A stretch of DNA of 64,000 nt from Limnobacter humi (GCF_024518835.1 NZ_JANIGO010000002.1:129522-193521), one strand, 5' to 3'. Positions 1 through 9,908 are shown, numbered from the stretch's first letter. The notes: generated from the letters alone by a model not told the origin. Program-made: numbers and translations.

Positions 1-925
1 CAAGGCGGCCAAGGGGCGGTTTCTGAATGTGGTGTTGCATGGTGCGGACCTGCCCGCCAATTGGCTGGAGGATGCGCGTCGCACAGGGGGTGTGACTGGT
101 GGCGACGGCACGGCTTCCTTGCTGCCGATCACGCTGCATCACAGTGCCAGCGCCGGGCCGGATTTGTGGCTGTCAGCCCTGGCCTTTGGTGCAGATCAGG
201 TGTCGATTGTCCAGAGCCCCTCTGAACACGGTTATTACGGCGCAGCTTTGGCTGCACAGGCCGCTTGGGTGAACGAGGTGCTGACAGCCATGGGGCTTGG
301 TGCACGTGTAAACGTATTGTGCATCGACAAGGCAGCCAACCTGTTTGAACCCGCGGTTTTGCCTCCAAACCCCGTCAAACCAGGCAGTTTTGAATTGTCA
401 GGTTCAAAGCGAACCCGGCTGGAATTCGCACTGGAACATCTGGCCCATGGGGTGGCTTTCGATACCTCTCTTCCGATTGCGTTGAAGACTGGTGCTCCTT
501 TTGGTGCCGTGGTGGTGAACAAGGACAGTTGTAGCTTGTGCATGTCGTGCACCAGCGCTTGTCCAGCCTCTGCACTGGTGGACAATCCGCTTGAGCCCCA
601 GTTGCGGTTTATTGAACGCAATTGTGTTCAATGCGGCTTGTGCGTGAACACTTGTCCTGAAAATGCGATTGAACTGCTTCCCCGGTTAAATTTGTCGGCT
701 TCGGCGCGCGACAAGCAGATTTTGAATGAATCACGTCCATTTCACTGCATTCGCTGTGCCAAACCATTTGGTACACAGCACATGATCGACAACATGATCA
801 AGCGCATCAGTGGCCACAGTATGTTTGCACAAAACACCGACCGACTGAAAATGTGTGGCGATTGTCGGGTGAGCGACATGTTCAGTGCCAAGGATGAAAT
901 GACCATTTTTGAGGTGAAGCGATGA
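1..925 (+). CDS. 4Fe-4S ferredoxin-type protein of the formate dehydrogenase cluster (C-terminal part)
   Basis: The reading frame is open to the left edge, so the N-terminus lies outside the window. About 307 codons are visible. Two bacterial-ferredoxin 4Fe-4S motifs stand in tandem (CSLCMSCTSACP and CVQCGLCVNTCP), followed by two further Cys pairs (CIRC, CGDC) near the C-terminus that could hold another metal. The protein is cytoplasmic in appearance, with no export signal in the visible part. Its stop overlaps the start of the TorD-like chaperone gene by 4 nt, so it belongs to the formate dehydrogenase operon. An electron-transfer or maturation role is inferred from motifs and position only. 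Confidence 0.85.
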   Translation, partial: KAAKGRFLNVVLHGADLPANWLEDARRTGGVTGGDGTASLLPITLHHSASAGPDLWLSALAFGADQVSIVQSPSEHGYYGAALAAQAAWVNEVLTAMGLGARVNVLCIDKAANLFEPAVLPPNPVKPGSFELSGSKRTRLEFALEHLAHGVAFDTSLPIALKTGAPFGAVVVNKDSCSLCMSCTSACPASALVDNPLEPQLRFIERNCVQCGLCVNTCPENAIELLPRLNLSASARDKQILNESRPFHCIRCAKPFGTQHMIDNMIKRISGHSMFAQNTDRLKMCGDCRVSDMFSAKDEMTIFEVKR

Positions 926-1545
926 ACCCGCATGACCATGGCGATCAATTGCTGGCCGGTGAGGATTGGGCCAGGGCCGACTTCTACGGACTGCTGTCGG
1001 TACTGATGTCGGGCAAAGTGGACGATGCGTTTTTGGCACGCTTTCGCGACCTTGACCGTGCACAGATGGATATCACCAGTCCAATTGGTTTTGAGTTTTC
1101 GGAACTGATCCGGCATGTCGTCAACTTGGACGCGCGTGAGGTGATCGCAGAGCACAATGACTGTTTCATCGGTGTTGGTAAGCCCGATGTCATGTTGTAT
1201 GGCTCTTATTACATGGCTGGTTTTCTCAATGAGAAACCATTGGTTGCCTTGAGGACAGATTTGGCCAAGTTCGGTTTGACCCGCGATGAGTCCATGGTGG
1301 AAACCGAAGATCACATCGCATTTTTGTGTGAAGTGATGCGGTACCTCATTCTGGCAGACGATCCGCCCGTGTCGTTTGACCAGCAACGATTATTTTTTCA
1401 TACGCACATTGCGCCTTGGTACGGTCGACTGGCCGATGCCATTGAGCAATGTGGCTCAGCCAGTTTTTACAAAACCGTGGGGCGCCTCATGCGGGTCTTT
1501 TTGGACGTAGAAGCGCAGTCATTTGATTTCGAAAGTGCAGTTTAA
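922..1545 (+). CDS. TorD/DmsD-family molecular chaperone for the formate dehydrogenase
   Basis: This 207-residue, all-helical, Cys-poor protein carries the family signature YGSYY at residues 93-97 and the EDH triad at 129-131, typical of TorD-like redox-enzyme maturation proteins. Members bind the twin-arginine leader of a molybdoenzyme and hold back export until the cofactor is inserted. The natural client is the catalytic subunit encoded about 250 bp downstream, and possibly the small TAT protein between them. The start ATG overlaps the preceding stop (ATGA), which suggests translational coupling. Client identity is inferred from gene order. Confidence 0.85.
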   Translation: MNPHDHGDQLLAGEDWARADFYGLLSVLMSGKVDDAFLARFRDLDRAQMDITSPIGFEFSELIRHVVNLDAREVIAEHNDCFIGVGKPDVMLYGSYYMAGFLNEKPLVALRTDLAKFGLTRDESMVETEDHIAFLCEVMRYLILADDPPVSFDQQRLFFHTHIAPWYGRLADAIEQCGSASFYKTVGRLMRVFLDVEAQSFDFESAV

Positions 1546-1557
1546 GGAGGTGTTGTG

Positions 1558-1779
1558 ATGCGTAAAAAATCCACACAAGTAAAAGAACCCACATTGGGCC
1601 GCCGACAATTTTTGGTGGGGGCTGGTGCTGGGGTTGCGGCTGCCGGTGCAGCCTTGGTGTTGAGCAAGGAAAGTGCAAGCGTTCATAGCGCAGGTACTCA
1701 AGAACAGGCAGACGCGCAGGGTAAGGGCTACCAGCTCACCGAGCATGTCAAGTCCTACTACAAAACCTTGCTGGTGTAA
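1558..1779 (+). CDS. Small twin-arginine signal protein of formate dehydrogenase region
   Basis: A 73-residue protein with a TAT motif (GRRQFLVGAG, near residues 15-24) followed by an Ala/Gly-rich hydrophobic stretch and a short polar tail. It matches the small TAT proteins regularly found immediately before fdhA in proteobacterial formate dehydrogenase operons, whose function is unknown. AGGAGG at 1545-1550 overlaps the preceding stop codon and is well spaced for the ATG at 1558; an in-frame GTG at 1555 is a less likely start. The protein is probably exported or membrane anchored through the Tat system. Confidence 0.8.
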   Translation: MRKKSTQVKEPTLGRRQFLVGAGAGVAAAGAALVLSKESASVHSAGTQEQADAQGKGYQLTEHVKSYYKTLLV

Positions 1780-1794
1780 TACAAGGAGACCTCG

Positions 1795-4734
1795 ATGTTG
1801 AAGCGACGCGATGAACACAAAGCGGCTGCCGTGGTTCCAAGCCACAACCACAGCCTGTTGAGCAAAATTGGCTCCAGGCTGGGTGCCACCATGGACCGAC
1901 GTACATTCCTGAAGCGTTCAGGCATTGGTGTGGGTGCTGGTGCAGTGGCCGGTAGCTTGCCATTTGGCATGGTGAAAAAGGCTGAGGCTGCCGCAGAAGG
2001 TGGCTCCGGCAACGGCAAGATTGAAGTGAAACGCACGGTGTGCACGCACTGCTCAGTGGGCTGTGCCACCGACGCCGTGGTGGAAAACGGCGTGTGGGTT
2101 CGTCAAAACCCCGTGTTTGACAGCCCCATCAACATGGGTGCCCATTGCGCCAAAGGTGCAGCCTTGCGCGAACACGGTCACGGTGAATACCGCTTGAAGT
2201 ACCCCATGAAGCTGGTCAATGGCAAGTACCAGAAAATCACTTGGGACGAAGCGCTGGATGGTATCACCAAGAAAATGATGGCCCTGCGCGAGGCCAATGG
2301 ACCAGATTCGTTGTTCTTCATTGGATCTTCCAAGCACAACAACGAACAGTCCTACCTTCTGCGCAAATGGGTCTCGATGTGGGGCACCAACAATTGTGAC
2401 CACCAGGCACGTATTTGCCACTCCACCACGGTGGCCGGTGTGGCCAACACCTGGGGTTATGGCGCCATGACCAACTCTTACAACGACATGCAGAACACCA
2501 AGTGTGCGTTGTACATCGGTTCCAACGCGGCTGAAGCCCATCCGGTGTCGATGATGCACATGCTGCATGCCAAAGAAACCGGTGCCAAGTGGATTGTGGT
2601 GGATCCTCGTTTTACACGCACCGCCGCCAAAGCTGATGAATATGTTCGCATTCGTTCAGGCACAGACGTGGCCTTCCTGTTTGGCCTGTTGCACCACATT
2701 TTCAAGAATGGCTGGGAAGACAAGAAGTACATCAACGACCGAGTGTTCGGCATGGATGCCATCAAGAAAGAAGTGATGGAAAACTGGACGCCGGAGAAAG
2801 TGGAAGAGGTGTGCGGCGTGCCGGAAGCACAGATGTACAAAGTTGCCGAGATGATGGCCAAGAATCGGCCAAGCACACTGGTGTGGTGTATGGGTCAAAC
2901 CCAGCACTCCATCGGCAATGCGATGGTGCGTGCGTCCTGTATCGTGCAACTGGCTTTGGGCAACATTGGTGTGTCAGGTGGCGGAGCGAACATCTTCCGT
3001 GGGCACGACAACGTGCAGGGTGCAACCGATGTAGGCCCCAACCCAGACTCACTGCCAGGATATTACGGCGTTGCTGAAGGTTCTTGGAAACACTGGTGCC
3101 GCATCTGGGGTGTTGACTATGACTGGATCAAGTCGCGGTATGCAGAGGGCATGTCTACCAAGTCTGGGATGACTGTGTCACGCTGGGTTGACGGTGTGCT
3201 TGAAAATCCAGAATTGATTGGACAAAAGGCCGGTAACCTTCGCGGTCTGTTCTTCTGGGGGCACGCGCCCAACTCACAGACGCGTGGTCTGGACATGAAG
3301 AAGGCGATGGACAAGCTTGACCTGTTGGTGGTGATTGACCCCTATCCGTCTGCAACAGCTTCGATGGCCGCCATGCCAGGGGATGCGGCTGGCTTGAACC
3401 CCAACCGTGAGGTGTATTTGCTGCCGGCAGCCACCCAGTTCGAATGTTCGGGCTCGTGCACCGCGTCCAACCGCTCCTTGCAATGGCGTGAAAAAGTGAT
3501 CGAGCCGATGTACGACAGCCGGACTGACCACATGATCATGACTCAACTGGCCGAAAAGCTGGGGTTTGGCGAGCAGTTCACCAAGAGCATGACCATGGTG
3601 AAAGGCAAGGGCGGCATGATGGAACCCGAGATGGAATCCGTGCTGCGTGAGATCAACAAAGGCACCTGGACCATTGGTTACACCGGTCAAAGCCCTGAAC
3701 GATTGAAGTTGCACATGAAGAACATGCACACATTCAACGTTCGCACGCTGAAGGCCGAGGGTGGGCCTTGCGATGGTGAGTATTTTGGTCTGCCATGGCC
3801 CTGCTACGGCACAGCCGAAATCAAGCACCCCGGTTCACCCAACCTGTACGACACGTCCAAGCATGTGATGGACGGTGGCGGTAACTTCCGTGCCAACTTT
3901 GGCGTGGAAAAGGATGGTGTATCCCTGCTGGCTGAAGACGGCTCGCACTCCAAGGGTGCTGAAATCACCACCGGTTATCCGGAATTTACAGCCGACATGT
4001 TGAAGATGCTGGGCTGGTGGGATGAACTCACCGACGCGGAAAAGAAGGAAGCCGAAGGCAAGAACTGGAAGACAGATTTGTCCGGTGGTATTCAGCGTGT
4101 GGCCATGAAGCACGGTTGCCACCCGTTTGGTAATGCGAAAGCACGGGCTGTGGTGTGGAACTTCCCGGACCCCGTTCCCAAGCACCGCGAACCGATTTAT
4201 TCTCCCCGCGCAGACCTGGTGGCCAAGTATCCAACCCACGATGACAAGAAGGAATTCTGGCGTCTGCCCACCCTGTACAAGTCACTACAGGAAAAGAATG
4301 CCGACATCGGCAAGTCCTTCCCGCTCATCATGACCTCTGGCCGTTTGGTGGAATACGAGGGCGGTGGCGAGGAAACACGTTCCAACCCCTGGTTGGCTGA
4401 ATTGCAACAAGACATGTTTGTTGAAATTCACCCCAAGGCTGCGAATGACCGTGGCATCAAGCATGGCGATCAGGTCAGGGTCATGACTCCAACGGGCGCC
4501 AAGATCCAGGTTCAAGCCCAGGTCACTCGGCGTGTTCCCGAAAATACAGTGTTCCTGCCATTCCACTTCTCGGGTCACTGGCAGGGCGCCGATTTGCTGG
4601 CCTACTACCCAGAGGGCGCTCACCCGGTTGTTCGTGGGGAGGCTGTGAACACAGCCACCACCTACGGCTATGACTCGGTGACGATGATGCAAGAAACGAA
4701 AACCACGGTCTGCCAGATTGAGCGGATTGCTTAA
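1795..4734 (+). CDS. fdhA: Formate dehydrogenase, catalytic alpha subunit (Mo/W-bis-MGD, cysteine type)
   Basis: 979 residues of the DMSO reductase superfamily; oxidises formate to CO2 and passes electrons to the beta subunit. A twin-arginine leader (RRTFLK at 35-40) directs Tat export, so the enzyme faces the periplasm. The N-terminal 4Fe-4S cluster ligands are C83, C86, C90 and C118. The residue that is selenocysteine in E. coli FDHs is cysteine here (C208, in ARICHS), so no SECIS element is needed. The C-terminal molybdopterin-dinucleotide binding domain occupies roughly the last 130 residues. The first ATG is chosen because GGAG stands just upstream; Met33 would give a more classical TAT start but has no Shine-Dalgarno. 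Confidence 0.95.
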   Translation: MLKRRDEHKAAAVVPSHNHSLLSKIGSRLGATMDRRTFLKRSGIGVGAGAVAGSLPFGMVKKAEAAAEGGSGNGKIEVKRTVCTHCSVGCATDAVVENGVWVRQNPVFDSPINMGAHCAKGAALREHGHGEYRLKYPMKLVNGKYQKITWDEALDGITKKMMALREANGPDSLFFIGSSKHNNEQSYLLRKWVSMWGTNNCDHQARICHSTTVAGVANTWGYGAMTNSYNDMQNTKCALYIGSNAAEAHPVSMMHMLHAKETGAKWIVVDPRFTRTAAKADEYVRIRSGTDVAFLFGLLHHIFKNGWEDKKYINDRVFGMDAIKKEVMENWTPEKVEEVCGVPEAQMYKVAEMMAKNRPSTLVWCMGQTQHSIGNAMVRASCIVQLALGNIGVSGGGANIFRGHDNVQGATDVGPNPDSLPGYYGVAEGSWKHWCRIWGVDYDWIKSRYAEGMSTKSGMTVSRWVDGVLENPELIGQKAGNLRGLFFWGHAPNSQTRGLDMKKAMDKLDLLVVIDPYPSATASMAAMPGDAAGLNPNREVYLLPAATQFECSGSCTASNRSLQWREKVIEPMYDSRTDHMIMTQLAEKLGFGEQFTKSMTMVKGKGGMMEPEMESVLREINKGTWTIGYTGQSPERLKLHMKNMHTFNVRTLKAEGGPCDGEYFGLPWPCYGTAEIKHPGSPNLYDTSKHVMDGGGNFRANFGVEKDGVSLLAEDGSHSKGAEITTGYPEFTADMLKMLGWWDELTDAEKKEAEGKNWKTDLSGGIQRVAMKHGCHPFGNAKARAVVWNFPDPVPKHREPIYSPRADLVAKYPTHDDKKEFWRLPTLYKSLQEKNADIGKSFPLIMTSGRLVEYEGGGEETRSNPWLAELQQDMFVEIHPKAANDRGIKHGDQVRVMTPTGAKIQVQAQVTRRVPENTVFLPFHFSGHWQGADLLAYYPEGAHPVVRGEAVNTATTYGYDSVTMMQETKTTVCQIERIA

Positions 4735-4759
4735 GCACTGAATGCGAAGGAGATAACAA

Positions 4760-5383
4760 ATGGCACGAATGAAGTTTTTGTGTGATGCCGAGCGCTGCAT
4801 TGAGTGCAATGGCTGTGTCACCGCGTGTAAAAACGACAACGAAGTACCCTGGGGCATCAACCGCCGCCGCGTGGTAACCATCAACGATGGCGAGCCTGGC
4901 GAAAAGTCGATCTCTGTGGCCTGTATGCACTGCTCAGACGCACCTTGTATGGCCGTGTGCCCGGTGAACTGTTTCTACAAAACCGATGAAGGGGTTGTGC
5001 TGCACGACAAGGACCTGTGCATTGGCTGTGGTTACTGTTTCTATGCCTGTCCGTTCGGCGCGCCACAGTTTCCTCAGCAAGGCGCATTTGGCCAGCGTGG
5101 CAAGATGGACAAGTGCACCTTCTGTAACGGCGGTCCTGAAGAGGACAACTCCCAGGCCGAGTTCGAGAAGTATGGCCGCAACCGACTGGCTGAAGGCAAA
5201 TTGCCCTTGTGCGCCGAAATGTGCTCCACCAAGGCGTTGTTGGCTGGTGACGGCGATGTGGTGTCCGACATCTTCCGTAACCGCGTGACCGTGCGCGGCA
5301 AGGGCGCCGAAGTGTGGGGCTGGAGCTCTGCATACGGCAAGCCCGAAGCGCCTGCAGCAGCGCCGGCCAAGGGAGGTGCATGA
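4760..5383 (+). CDS. fdhB: Formate dehydrogenase, iron-sulfur beta subunit
   Basis: A 207-residue four-cluster ferredoxin subunit. The first motif uses C13, C16, C19 and C23. Three more Cys groups follow (CMHCSDAPCMAVCP, CIGCGYCFYACP, and CTFC with a later CAEMC). It relays electrons from the catalytic subunit to the membrane cytochrome b. There is no transmembrane helix at the C-terminus, unlike E. coli FdnH, so anchoring must come from contact with the gamma subunit. AAGGAG at 4747-4752 gives a good ribosome binding site. The stop overlaps the following lipoprotein start. Confidence 0.93.
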   Translation: MARMKFLCDAERCIECNGCVTACKNDNEVPWGINRRRVVTINDGEPGEKSISVACMHCSDAPCMAVCPVNCFYKTDEGVVLHDKDLCIGCGYCFYACPFGAPQFPQQGAFGQRGKMDKCTFCNGGPEEDNSQAEFEKYGRNRLAEGKLPLCAEMCSTKALLAGDGDVVSDIFRNRVTVRGKGAEVWGWSSAYGKPEAPAAAPAKGGA

Positions 5384-5652
5384 TGCAGAATACTCGCAGT
5401 GTATTGCTGGCGGGTTTGGCGTTGACCTTGCTGACCACGGCCTGTGGTCGGCTGGAAGATGCCAATGGCGGCAAGGGTTATGCTGGCAAGGCTGATACCC
5501 CCGCTTTCAGCAGCGGTGGGGGTACGTACAGCACTGGCGAATACAAAGCCGGTGACAAGGAAGGCTGGAAGGAAAGCCTTGCGGTGCGTGCCAAAGGCCA
5601 AAATGAGTATTTGCGCACGCCTCCGCGAGACGGTGCAGCGGCCACCAAATAA
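5380..5652 (+). CDS. Small putative lipoprotein in the formate dehydrogenase operon
   Basis: A protein of about 90 residues starting with two Met codons (5380 and 5383); the first overlaps the fdhB stop. It has a basic n-region, a Leu-rich h-region and a lipobox-like LTTAC, which would make Cys the first mature residue. The mature part of about 65 residues is rich in Gly, Lys and Tyr and shows no domain I recognise. GGGAGG at 5371-5376 serves as ribosome binding site. Its place between the beta and gamma subunits suggests an assembly or stability factor of the enzyme, which is inference. Confidence 0.7.
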   Translation: MMQNTRSVLLAGLALTLLTTACGRLEDANGGKGYAGKADTPAFSSGGGTYSTGEYKAGDKEGWKESLAVRAKGQNEYLRTPPRDGAAATK

Positions 5653-5664
5653 AGGAGGGCTGAC

Positions 5665-6732
5665 ATGATGCATATCAAAAGGTCTCGAACCCATTGGCTG
5701 GGCGCTTCGTTGGCTGGCTTGCTGTTGGCTTGTAGCTTGGGCTTTGGCCCTGCGCATGCTGAAGGCGTGCCCGCCCAGACACAGCGCTCGCTTGAGCAGC
5801 AAGAGCGGCAGGCTCAGCAACCGTTGAACAACGCGCCTGTATGGCGGGGTGTCTCATCGGGCGAAACATTCACCACCGTGACCAAAGGCCGTGAAACCGG
5901 TGTTCTGATCAACAAGAGTGGTGAAGTGTGGCGCGAGCTGAGAAACGGCACCATCTTGAAATTCGGAGGTTGGGCGGTTGCGCTGGTCTTTTTGACCATC
6001 ATGGGGGTGTATTTTGTCAAAGGGCCAGTCAAACTGCCTGAACCCCGCACCGGCAAGCTGATTGAGCGTTTTACATCCGCGGAGCGCCTTGCTCATTGGA
6101 CCATGGCCTTTAGCTTCGTCGCACTGGCGGTTACGGGCTTGCTCATGGCGTTCGGGAAATATGTGTTAGCCCCGGTGTTGGGCCTCACGCTCAACTCATG
6201 GCTGGCCAAACTGTCCATCGTCATCCACAACTTTGTGGGGCCTTTGTTCGCGGTCAGCATTGTGGTGTTTTTCATCATGTACGTTCGGGACAACTTGCCC
6301 GAAAAGTACGACATGGAGTGGCTGAAGAAGGGAGGCGGTCTGCTGGGCCATGCACCTGCCGGACGCTTCAACATGGGTGAAAAGATCTGGTTTTGGGGCG
6401 GTGTAACCGTGTTGGGTGTGTTGGTTTCAGCGACAGGTCTCATCATGGACTTTCCAAACTTCGACCAAACTCGCCTGCTGATGCAACAAAGCCATGTGCT
6501 CCATGCAAGTGCCGCGTTGCTATTCATCGTCATGTCCATGGGCCATATCTATATCGGTTCTATCGGCATGGAAGGTGCCCTGGAAGCAATGCGTGACGGA
6601 TATGTGGATGAAGCGTGGGCAAAAGCACATCACGACGCCTGGTACGACGACATCAAGGCCGGACGCGTATCAGCCGTTCGTTCGAAAGAGGGTGCAGCAG
6701 CACTGGGCGCCCAAGCGCTGAGCTCAAATTGA
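5665..6732 (+). CDS. fdhC: Formate dehydrogenase, cytochrome b556 gamma subunit
   Basis: A 355-residue membrane subunit that anchors the enzyme and passes electrons to the quinone pool. It begins with a cleavable signal peptide (residues 1-32, ending PAHA) and a periplasmic stretch of about 65 residues. Predicted membrane spans follow near 101-118, 142-163, 182-206, 242-262 and 278-300. Likely haem-ligand histidines lie in the spans (H144, H188, H280, H294). The N-terminal extension before the first span is typical of non-enteric FDH gamma subunits. It is the last gene of the operon; an intrinsic terminator follows 55 nt downstream. Confidence 0.92.
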   Translation: MMHIKRSRTHWLGASLAGLLLACSLGFGPAHAEGVPAQTQRSLEQQERQAQQPLNNAPVWRGVSSGETFTTVTKGRETGVLINKSGEVWRELRNGTILKFGGWAVALVFLTIMGVYFVKGPVKLPEPRTGKLIERFTSAERLAHWTMAFSFVALAVTGLLMAFGKYVLAPVLGLTLNSWLAKLSIVIHNFVGPLFAVSIVVFFIMYVRDNLPEKYDMEWLKKGGGLLGHAPAGRFNMGEKIWFWGGVTVLGVLVSATGLIMDFPNFDQTRLLMQQSHVLHASAALLFIVMSMGHIYIGSIGMEGALEAMRDGYVDEAWAKAHHDAWYDDIKAGRVSAVRSKEGAAALGAQALSSN

Positions 6733-6787
6733 GTTTTGTCTTGATGGACTGATCCTTCGCACCGATCAGACCTCAGGGCGTTTCCTT

Positions 6788-6814
6788 AAACCCTCCCTTG
6801 TGGAGGGTTTTTTT
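6788..6814 (+). terminator. Intrinsic terminator of the formate dehydrogenase operon
   Basis: A perfect 9-bp stem (AAACCCTCC / GGAGGGTTT) with a 5-nt loop runs straight into a seven-T tract. It lies 55 nt after the fdhC stop on the same strand. Confidence 0.92.
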
Positions 6815-6844
6815 ATGGGTTATGTCCACGATTGGATGAGGCAT

Positions 6845-6886
6845 AAAAAAACCCTGCCAATCACCGAACGATGAAGGGCAGGGTTT
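6845..6886 (-). terminator. Intrinsic terminator of rne
   Basis: A 10-bp stem (AAACCCTGCC / GGCAGGGTTT) with an 18-nt loop. Read on the minus strand it ends in a U tract (the A run at 6845-6850). It lies about 50 nt past the rne stop and back-to-back with the fdh terminator. Confidence 0.85.
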
Positions 6887-6938
6887 CTGGCCTGACCAGG
6901 GCGATGGAATCGACCACGGCCGTTTGTCGTGTCCCGGA

Positions 6939-9815
6939 TTAACCTTGACGGTACTCGGGTTTGGTTTCCACCAGGATCAGTTCTCCGTGGTGCATGACCG
7001 CCGCAGGCTTTCGCACGCGGGGAACACGCACGGGCGCTGGAGTGTTGGCCAATTCGGCTTGAACCACCGTCCACTTTTCACGATCTGTTTCAACCCAAAG
7101 CATGCCAGCCGTTTCTACGAGTGAATTGAGTGCTTCACGCGTGAACAGCATATTCACTGGCGTTGATGGCTGAGGAATCGCTTTTTCAGCTGGTTGCGTC
7201 GTGACCACAGGCGTTTCAGCAGTGGCAATCACCTCGGGTACAACCGTCGATGTCGTTGCGCCGGCCTCGGTGGCAGCGTTTGCAACAGTCTCAACAACGG
7301 GTTCGTTGGCAAGCTCAGCGGTGCTTTCAGATGAATCAACCACACCATTCGCAGTCAATTCGAGTTCAGGCTGCTCGTTGTCGTTACTGCTTTCCTCAGC
7401 GTCCTCGACCAGGCCGTCTCCTTGTCGACCACCCCGGCGGCGACGTCGGCGACGGCGTTGTCCGTCCTGTCCTGCAACGTCATCCGTGGCTTGTTCACCA
7501 TAGGTCATGGTCTGCACAATTTTGTTGGCCAATTCTTCCTCGCTCACGGCTTGGTCGGCATGGCCATCCAACATGTCAGCAGACGCAGTGCTTGCAGCGG
7601 TTGCAGATTCACCGTTGATCATCTCAGTGGTAGCGCTTGAATTGGATCCTTCGCTTTCTCCTGCGCCGCGACCACCCCGTCCACGACGACGGCGGCGACG
7701 CCCACCCTGACGATCCGTGTTTTCGCCATCATCATCCGACGTGACATTTGTCACCGGTACACGTTCTGCCAATGCGGGTTGTTGTGTCGCTTCCAGGCGA
7801 GTATCGACTGGCCGTTCATCCCTGTGGCGTTGTCGTCCGCCGCGGTTGCCTTGGCGTGCGGTTGTATCGGTTGTGTTTTGGGCATCACCTGTTTCGCTGG
7901 CGACCGAAGTCTGCCCATCTGCCCGTGCTGCTCGCGATTGATCGCCATCCCGTCCGCCACGGCGATGACGATCACCGCCGCGTCCGCCCTGGCTCCGGTT
8001 GCGGTCGCCATCGCGCCCTTGGCGGCGATCGCCGCCGCGGCCTTTGGGCTTTTCCGTGGCTGCTTGTTCAATCACCACAGCCGGTACTTCTACAGTACCT
8101 GGGCGCTTGAACCAAGCGATGATGCGTTGAAGCAAGCCCGGTGCGGCGGTTGGTGCAGTGGCCAATGCCAGTTCTGTTTTCGGCTTGCGCTCGGTGTGAA
8201 CTGGTGCTGGTTGTGTCGGGATGACGCCTTTGATCACGGCTTCCTGACGTTTAACCGCCTCGCCTTCCACTTTTTTGTCGTAGTAACTTTGCTCTGGCTT
8301 GGCGGCAGCCAGCTCAAAACTGTTGCGCGGATCATCCAAACGCTCGTCATCGTGGCGCAATCGCGTCACTTCATAGTGCGGTGTTTCGAGGTGTTTATTC
8401 GGAATCAACAGAATGTTCACCTTCAGGCGAGCTTCCAGTTTGTAAATTTCCGAACGCTTTTCATTGAGCAGAAAGGTTGCAACATCCACGGGCACCTGGG
8501 TGTGTACGCTGGCCGTGCCTTCCTTCATGGCTTCTTCCTGAATGATGCGCAGCACATGCAGGGCGGTGCTTTCGGTATCACGAATCACGCCAGTGCCGTT
8601 ACAGCGAGGGCAGGTGGTGTGCGAGCCTTCGTTTAGGGCAGGGCGAATGCGCTGACGAGACAGTTCCATCAAGCCAAACCGACTGATTTTGCCCATCTGT
8701 ACGCGAGCGCGATCAAAATGCAGGCTGTCCTTGACCTTTTGCTCCACTTCTTTCTGGTTGCTAGCCTTTTCCATGTCGATAAAGTCGATCACGATCAGAC
8801 CACCCAGGTCACGCAGGCGCAACTGCCGGGCTGCTTCTTCAGCAGCTTCCAGGTTGGTGCGGAAAGCGGTGTCTTCAATGTCTGAGCCCCGGGTTGCGCG
8901 GGCCGAGTTCACGTCAATCGACACCAATGCTTCAGTGTGGTCGATCACGATGGCGCCACCAGAGGGCAGGGGAACCATGCGGCTGTAGGCCGTTTCAATC
9001 TGGTGTTCGATCTGGAACCGGGAAAACAACGGAATGTCGTCGCGGTAGCGTTTCACCAGGTTCATCATGTCCGGCATGACATGCTGCATGAACTGCTTGG
9101 CTTGTTCGTAAATCTCATCGGTGTCGATGAGCACTTCGCCAATGTCAGGGCTGAAGTAATCGCGAATGGCGCGAATCACCAGACTGCTTTCCTGATAAAT
9201 CAAGAAAGCGCCACTGGCGGATTTGCCGGCGCTGTCAATGGCTGTCCACAGTTGTAACAGATAGTTTAAGTCCCACTGCAATTCCTCAACCGACCGTCCA
9301 ATGCCAGCGGTGCGGGCAATGATGCTCATCCCCTTGGGATATTCCAATCGGTCCAGGGCTTCACGCAATTCCTGGCGCTCTTCACCTTCGATGCGTCGTG
9401 AGACGCCGCCCCCGCGTGGATTGTTCGGCATCAACACCAGGTAACGGCCTGCCAGAGAGATAAACGTGGTCAGGGCCGCACCCTTGTTGCCACGTTCTTC
9501 CTTCTCAACTTGAACAAACAGCTCCTGGCCTTCCTTGATCACGTCTTGGATGCGGGCCTTTCCAGCATCCACGCCTTCCTTGAAGTATTGCCGTGAGATT
9601 TCCTTGAAAGGCAGAAAACCGTGACGGTCTTCGCCGTAATTGACAAAACAGGCTTCCAGACTGGGTTCAACCCGAGTAACAACACCTTTGTAAATGTTGC
9701 TTTTTCGTTGTTCCTTGCCGGCGGTTTCGATGTCGATATCGATCAGTTTTTGACCGTCTACAATCGCGACACGCAACTCCTCAGCGTGAGTCGCGTTAAA
9801 TAACATGCGCTTCAT
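6939..9815 (-). CDS. rne: Ribonuclease E
   Basis: Endoribonuclease that starts decay of most mRNAs and matures 9S/5S and tRNA precursors; scaffold of the degradosome. The N-terminal half holds the S1 RNA-binding domain (about residues 35-120, in the RNase E style with an embedded sensor region). The Mg-binding aspartates are in SIDVNS and VIDFIDM, and the Zn-link motif is CPRCNGTG. The C-terminal ~450 residues are disordered, with several Arg/Gly-rich patches ([10 protein letters not shown] type) alternating with acidic stretches, as in scaffolds. The ATG at 9815 follows AGGGAG; a GTG two codons upstream is less likely. The leader exceeds 400 nt, which fits known rne autoregulation. Confidence 0.96.
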   Translation of the reverse strand: MKRMLFNATHAEELRVAIVDGQKLIDIDIETAGKEQRKSNIYKGVVTRVEPSLEACFVNYGEDRHGFLPFKEISRQYFKEGVDAGKARIQDVIKEGQELFVQVEKEERGNKGAALTTFISLAGRYLVLMPNNPRGGGVSRRIEGEERQELREALDRLEYPKGMSIIARTAGIGRSVEELQWDLNYLLQLWTAIDSAGKSASGAFLIYQESSLVIRAIRDYFSPDIGEVLIDTDEIYEQAKQFMQHVMPDMMNLVKRYRDDIPLFSRFQIEHQIETAYSRMVPLPSGGAIVIDHTEALVSIDVNSARATRGSDIEDTAFRTNLEAAEEAARQLRLRDLGGLIVIDFIDMEKASNQKEVEQKVKDSLHFDRARVQMGKISRFGLMELSRQRIRPALNEGSHTTCPRCNGTGVIRDTESTALHVLRIIQEEAMKEGTASVHTQVPVDVATFLLNEKRSEIYKLEARLKVNILLIPNKHLETPHYEVTRLRHDDERLDDPRNSFELAAAKPEQSYYDKKVEGEAVKRQEAVIKGVIPTQPAPVHTERKPKTELALATAPTAAPGLLQRIIAWFKRPGTVEVPAVVIEQAATEKPKGRGGDRRQGRDGDRNRSQGGRGGDRHRRGGRDGDQSRAARADGQTSVASETGDAQNTTDTTARQGNRGGRQRHRDERPVDTRLEATQQPALAERVPVTNVTSDDDGENTDRQGGRRRRRRGRGGRGAGESEGSNSSATTEMINGESATAASTASADMLDGHADQAVSEEELANKIVQTMTYGEQATDDVAGQDGQRRRRRRRRGGRQGDGLVEDAEESSNDNEQPELELTANGVVDSSESTAELANEPVVETVANAATEAGATTSTVVPEVIATAETPVVTTQPAEKAIPQPSTPVNMLFTREALNSLVETAGMLWVETDREKWTVVQAELANTPAPVRVPRVRKPAAVMHHGELILVETKPEYRQG

Positions 9816-9908
9816 GCACACTCCCTATGCACCGTGGTGCAGTAAGTGACAACGAAGCAAGCGTGGAAAGCGGAAATTACAGACGCGTTTTAACAGGACA
9901 TGCGCGAC

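Noticed and set aside
742..1386. 214-codon minus-strand ORF across the ferredoxin/TorD junction
   Set aside because: Antisense to two supported genes with no protein features.
7420..8060. Repetitive CGN-rich stretch considered as a tandem repeat array
   Set aside because: It encodes the Arg/Gly-rich disordered tail of RNase E; the repetition is compositional, not a fixed-period DNA repeat or CRISPR.
7779..8636. 285-codon open frame on the plus strand opposite rne
   Set aside because: It lies wholly antisense to the RNase E coding sequence, has Cys/Phe-rich low-complexity translation, and mirrors the Arg/Gly-coding region. Shadow frame.
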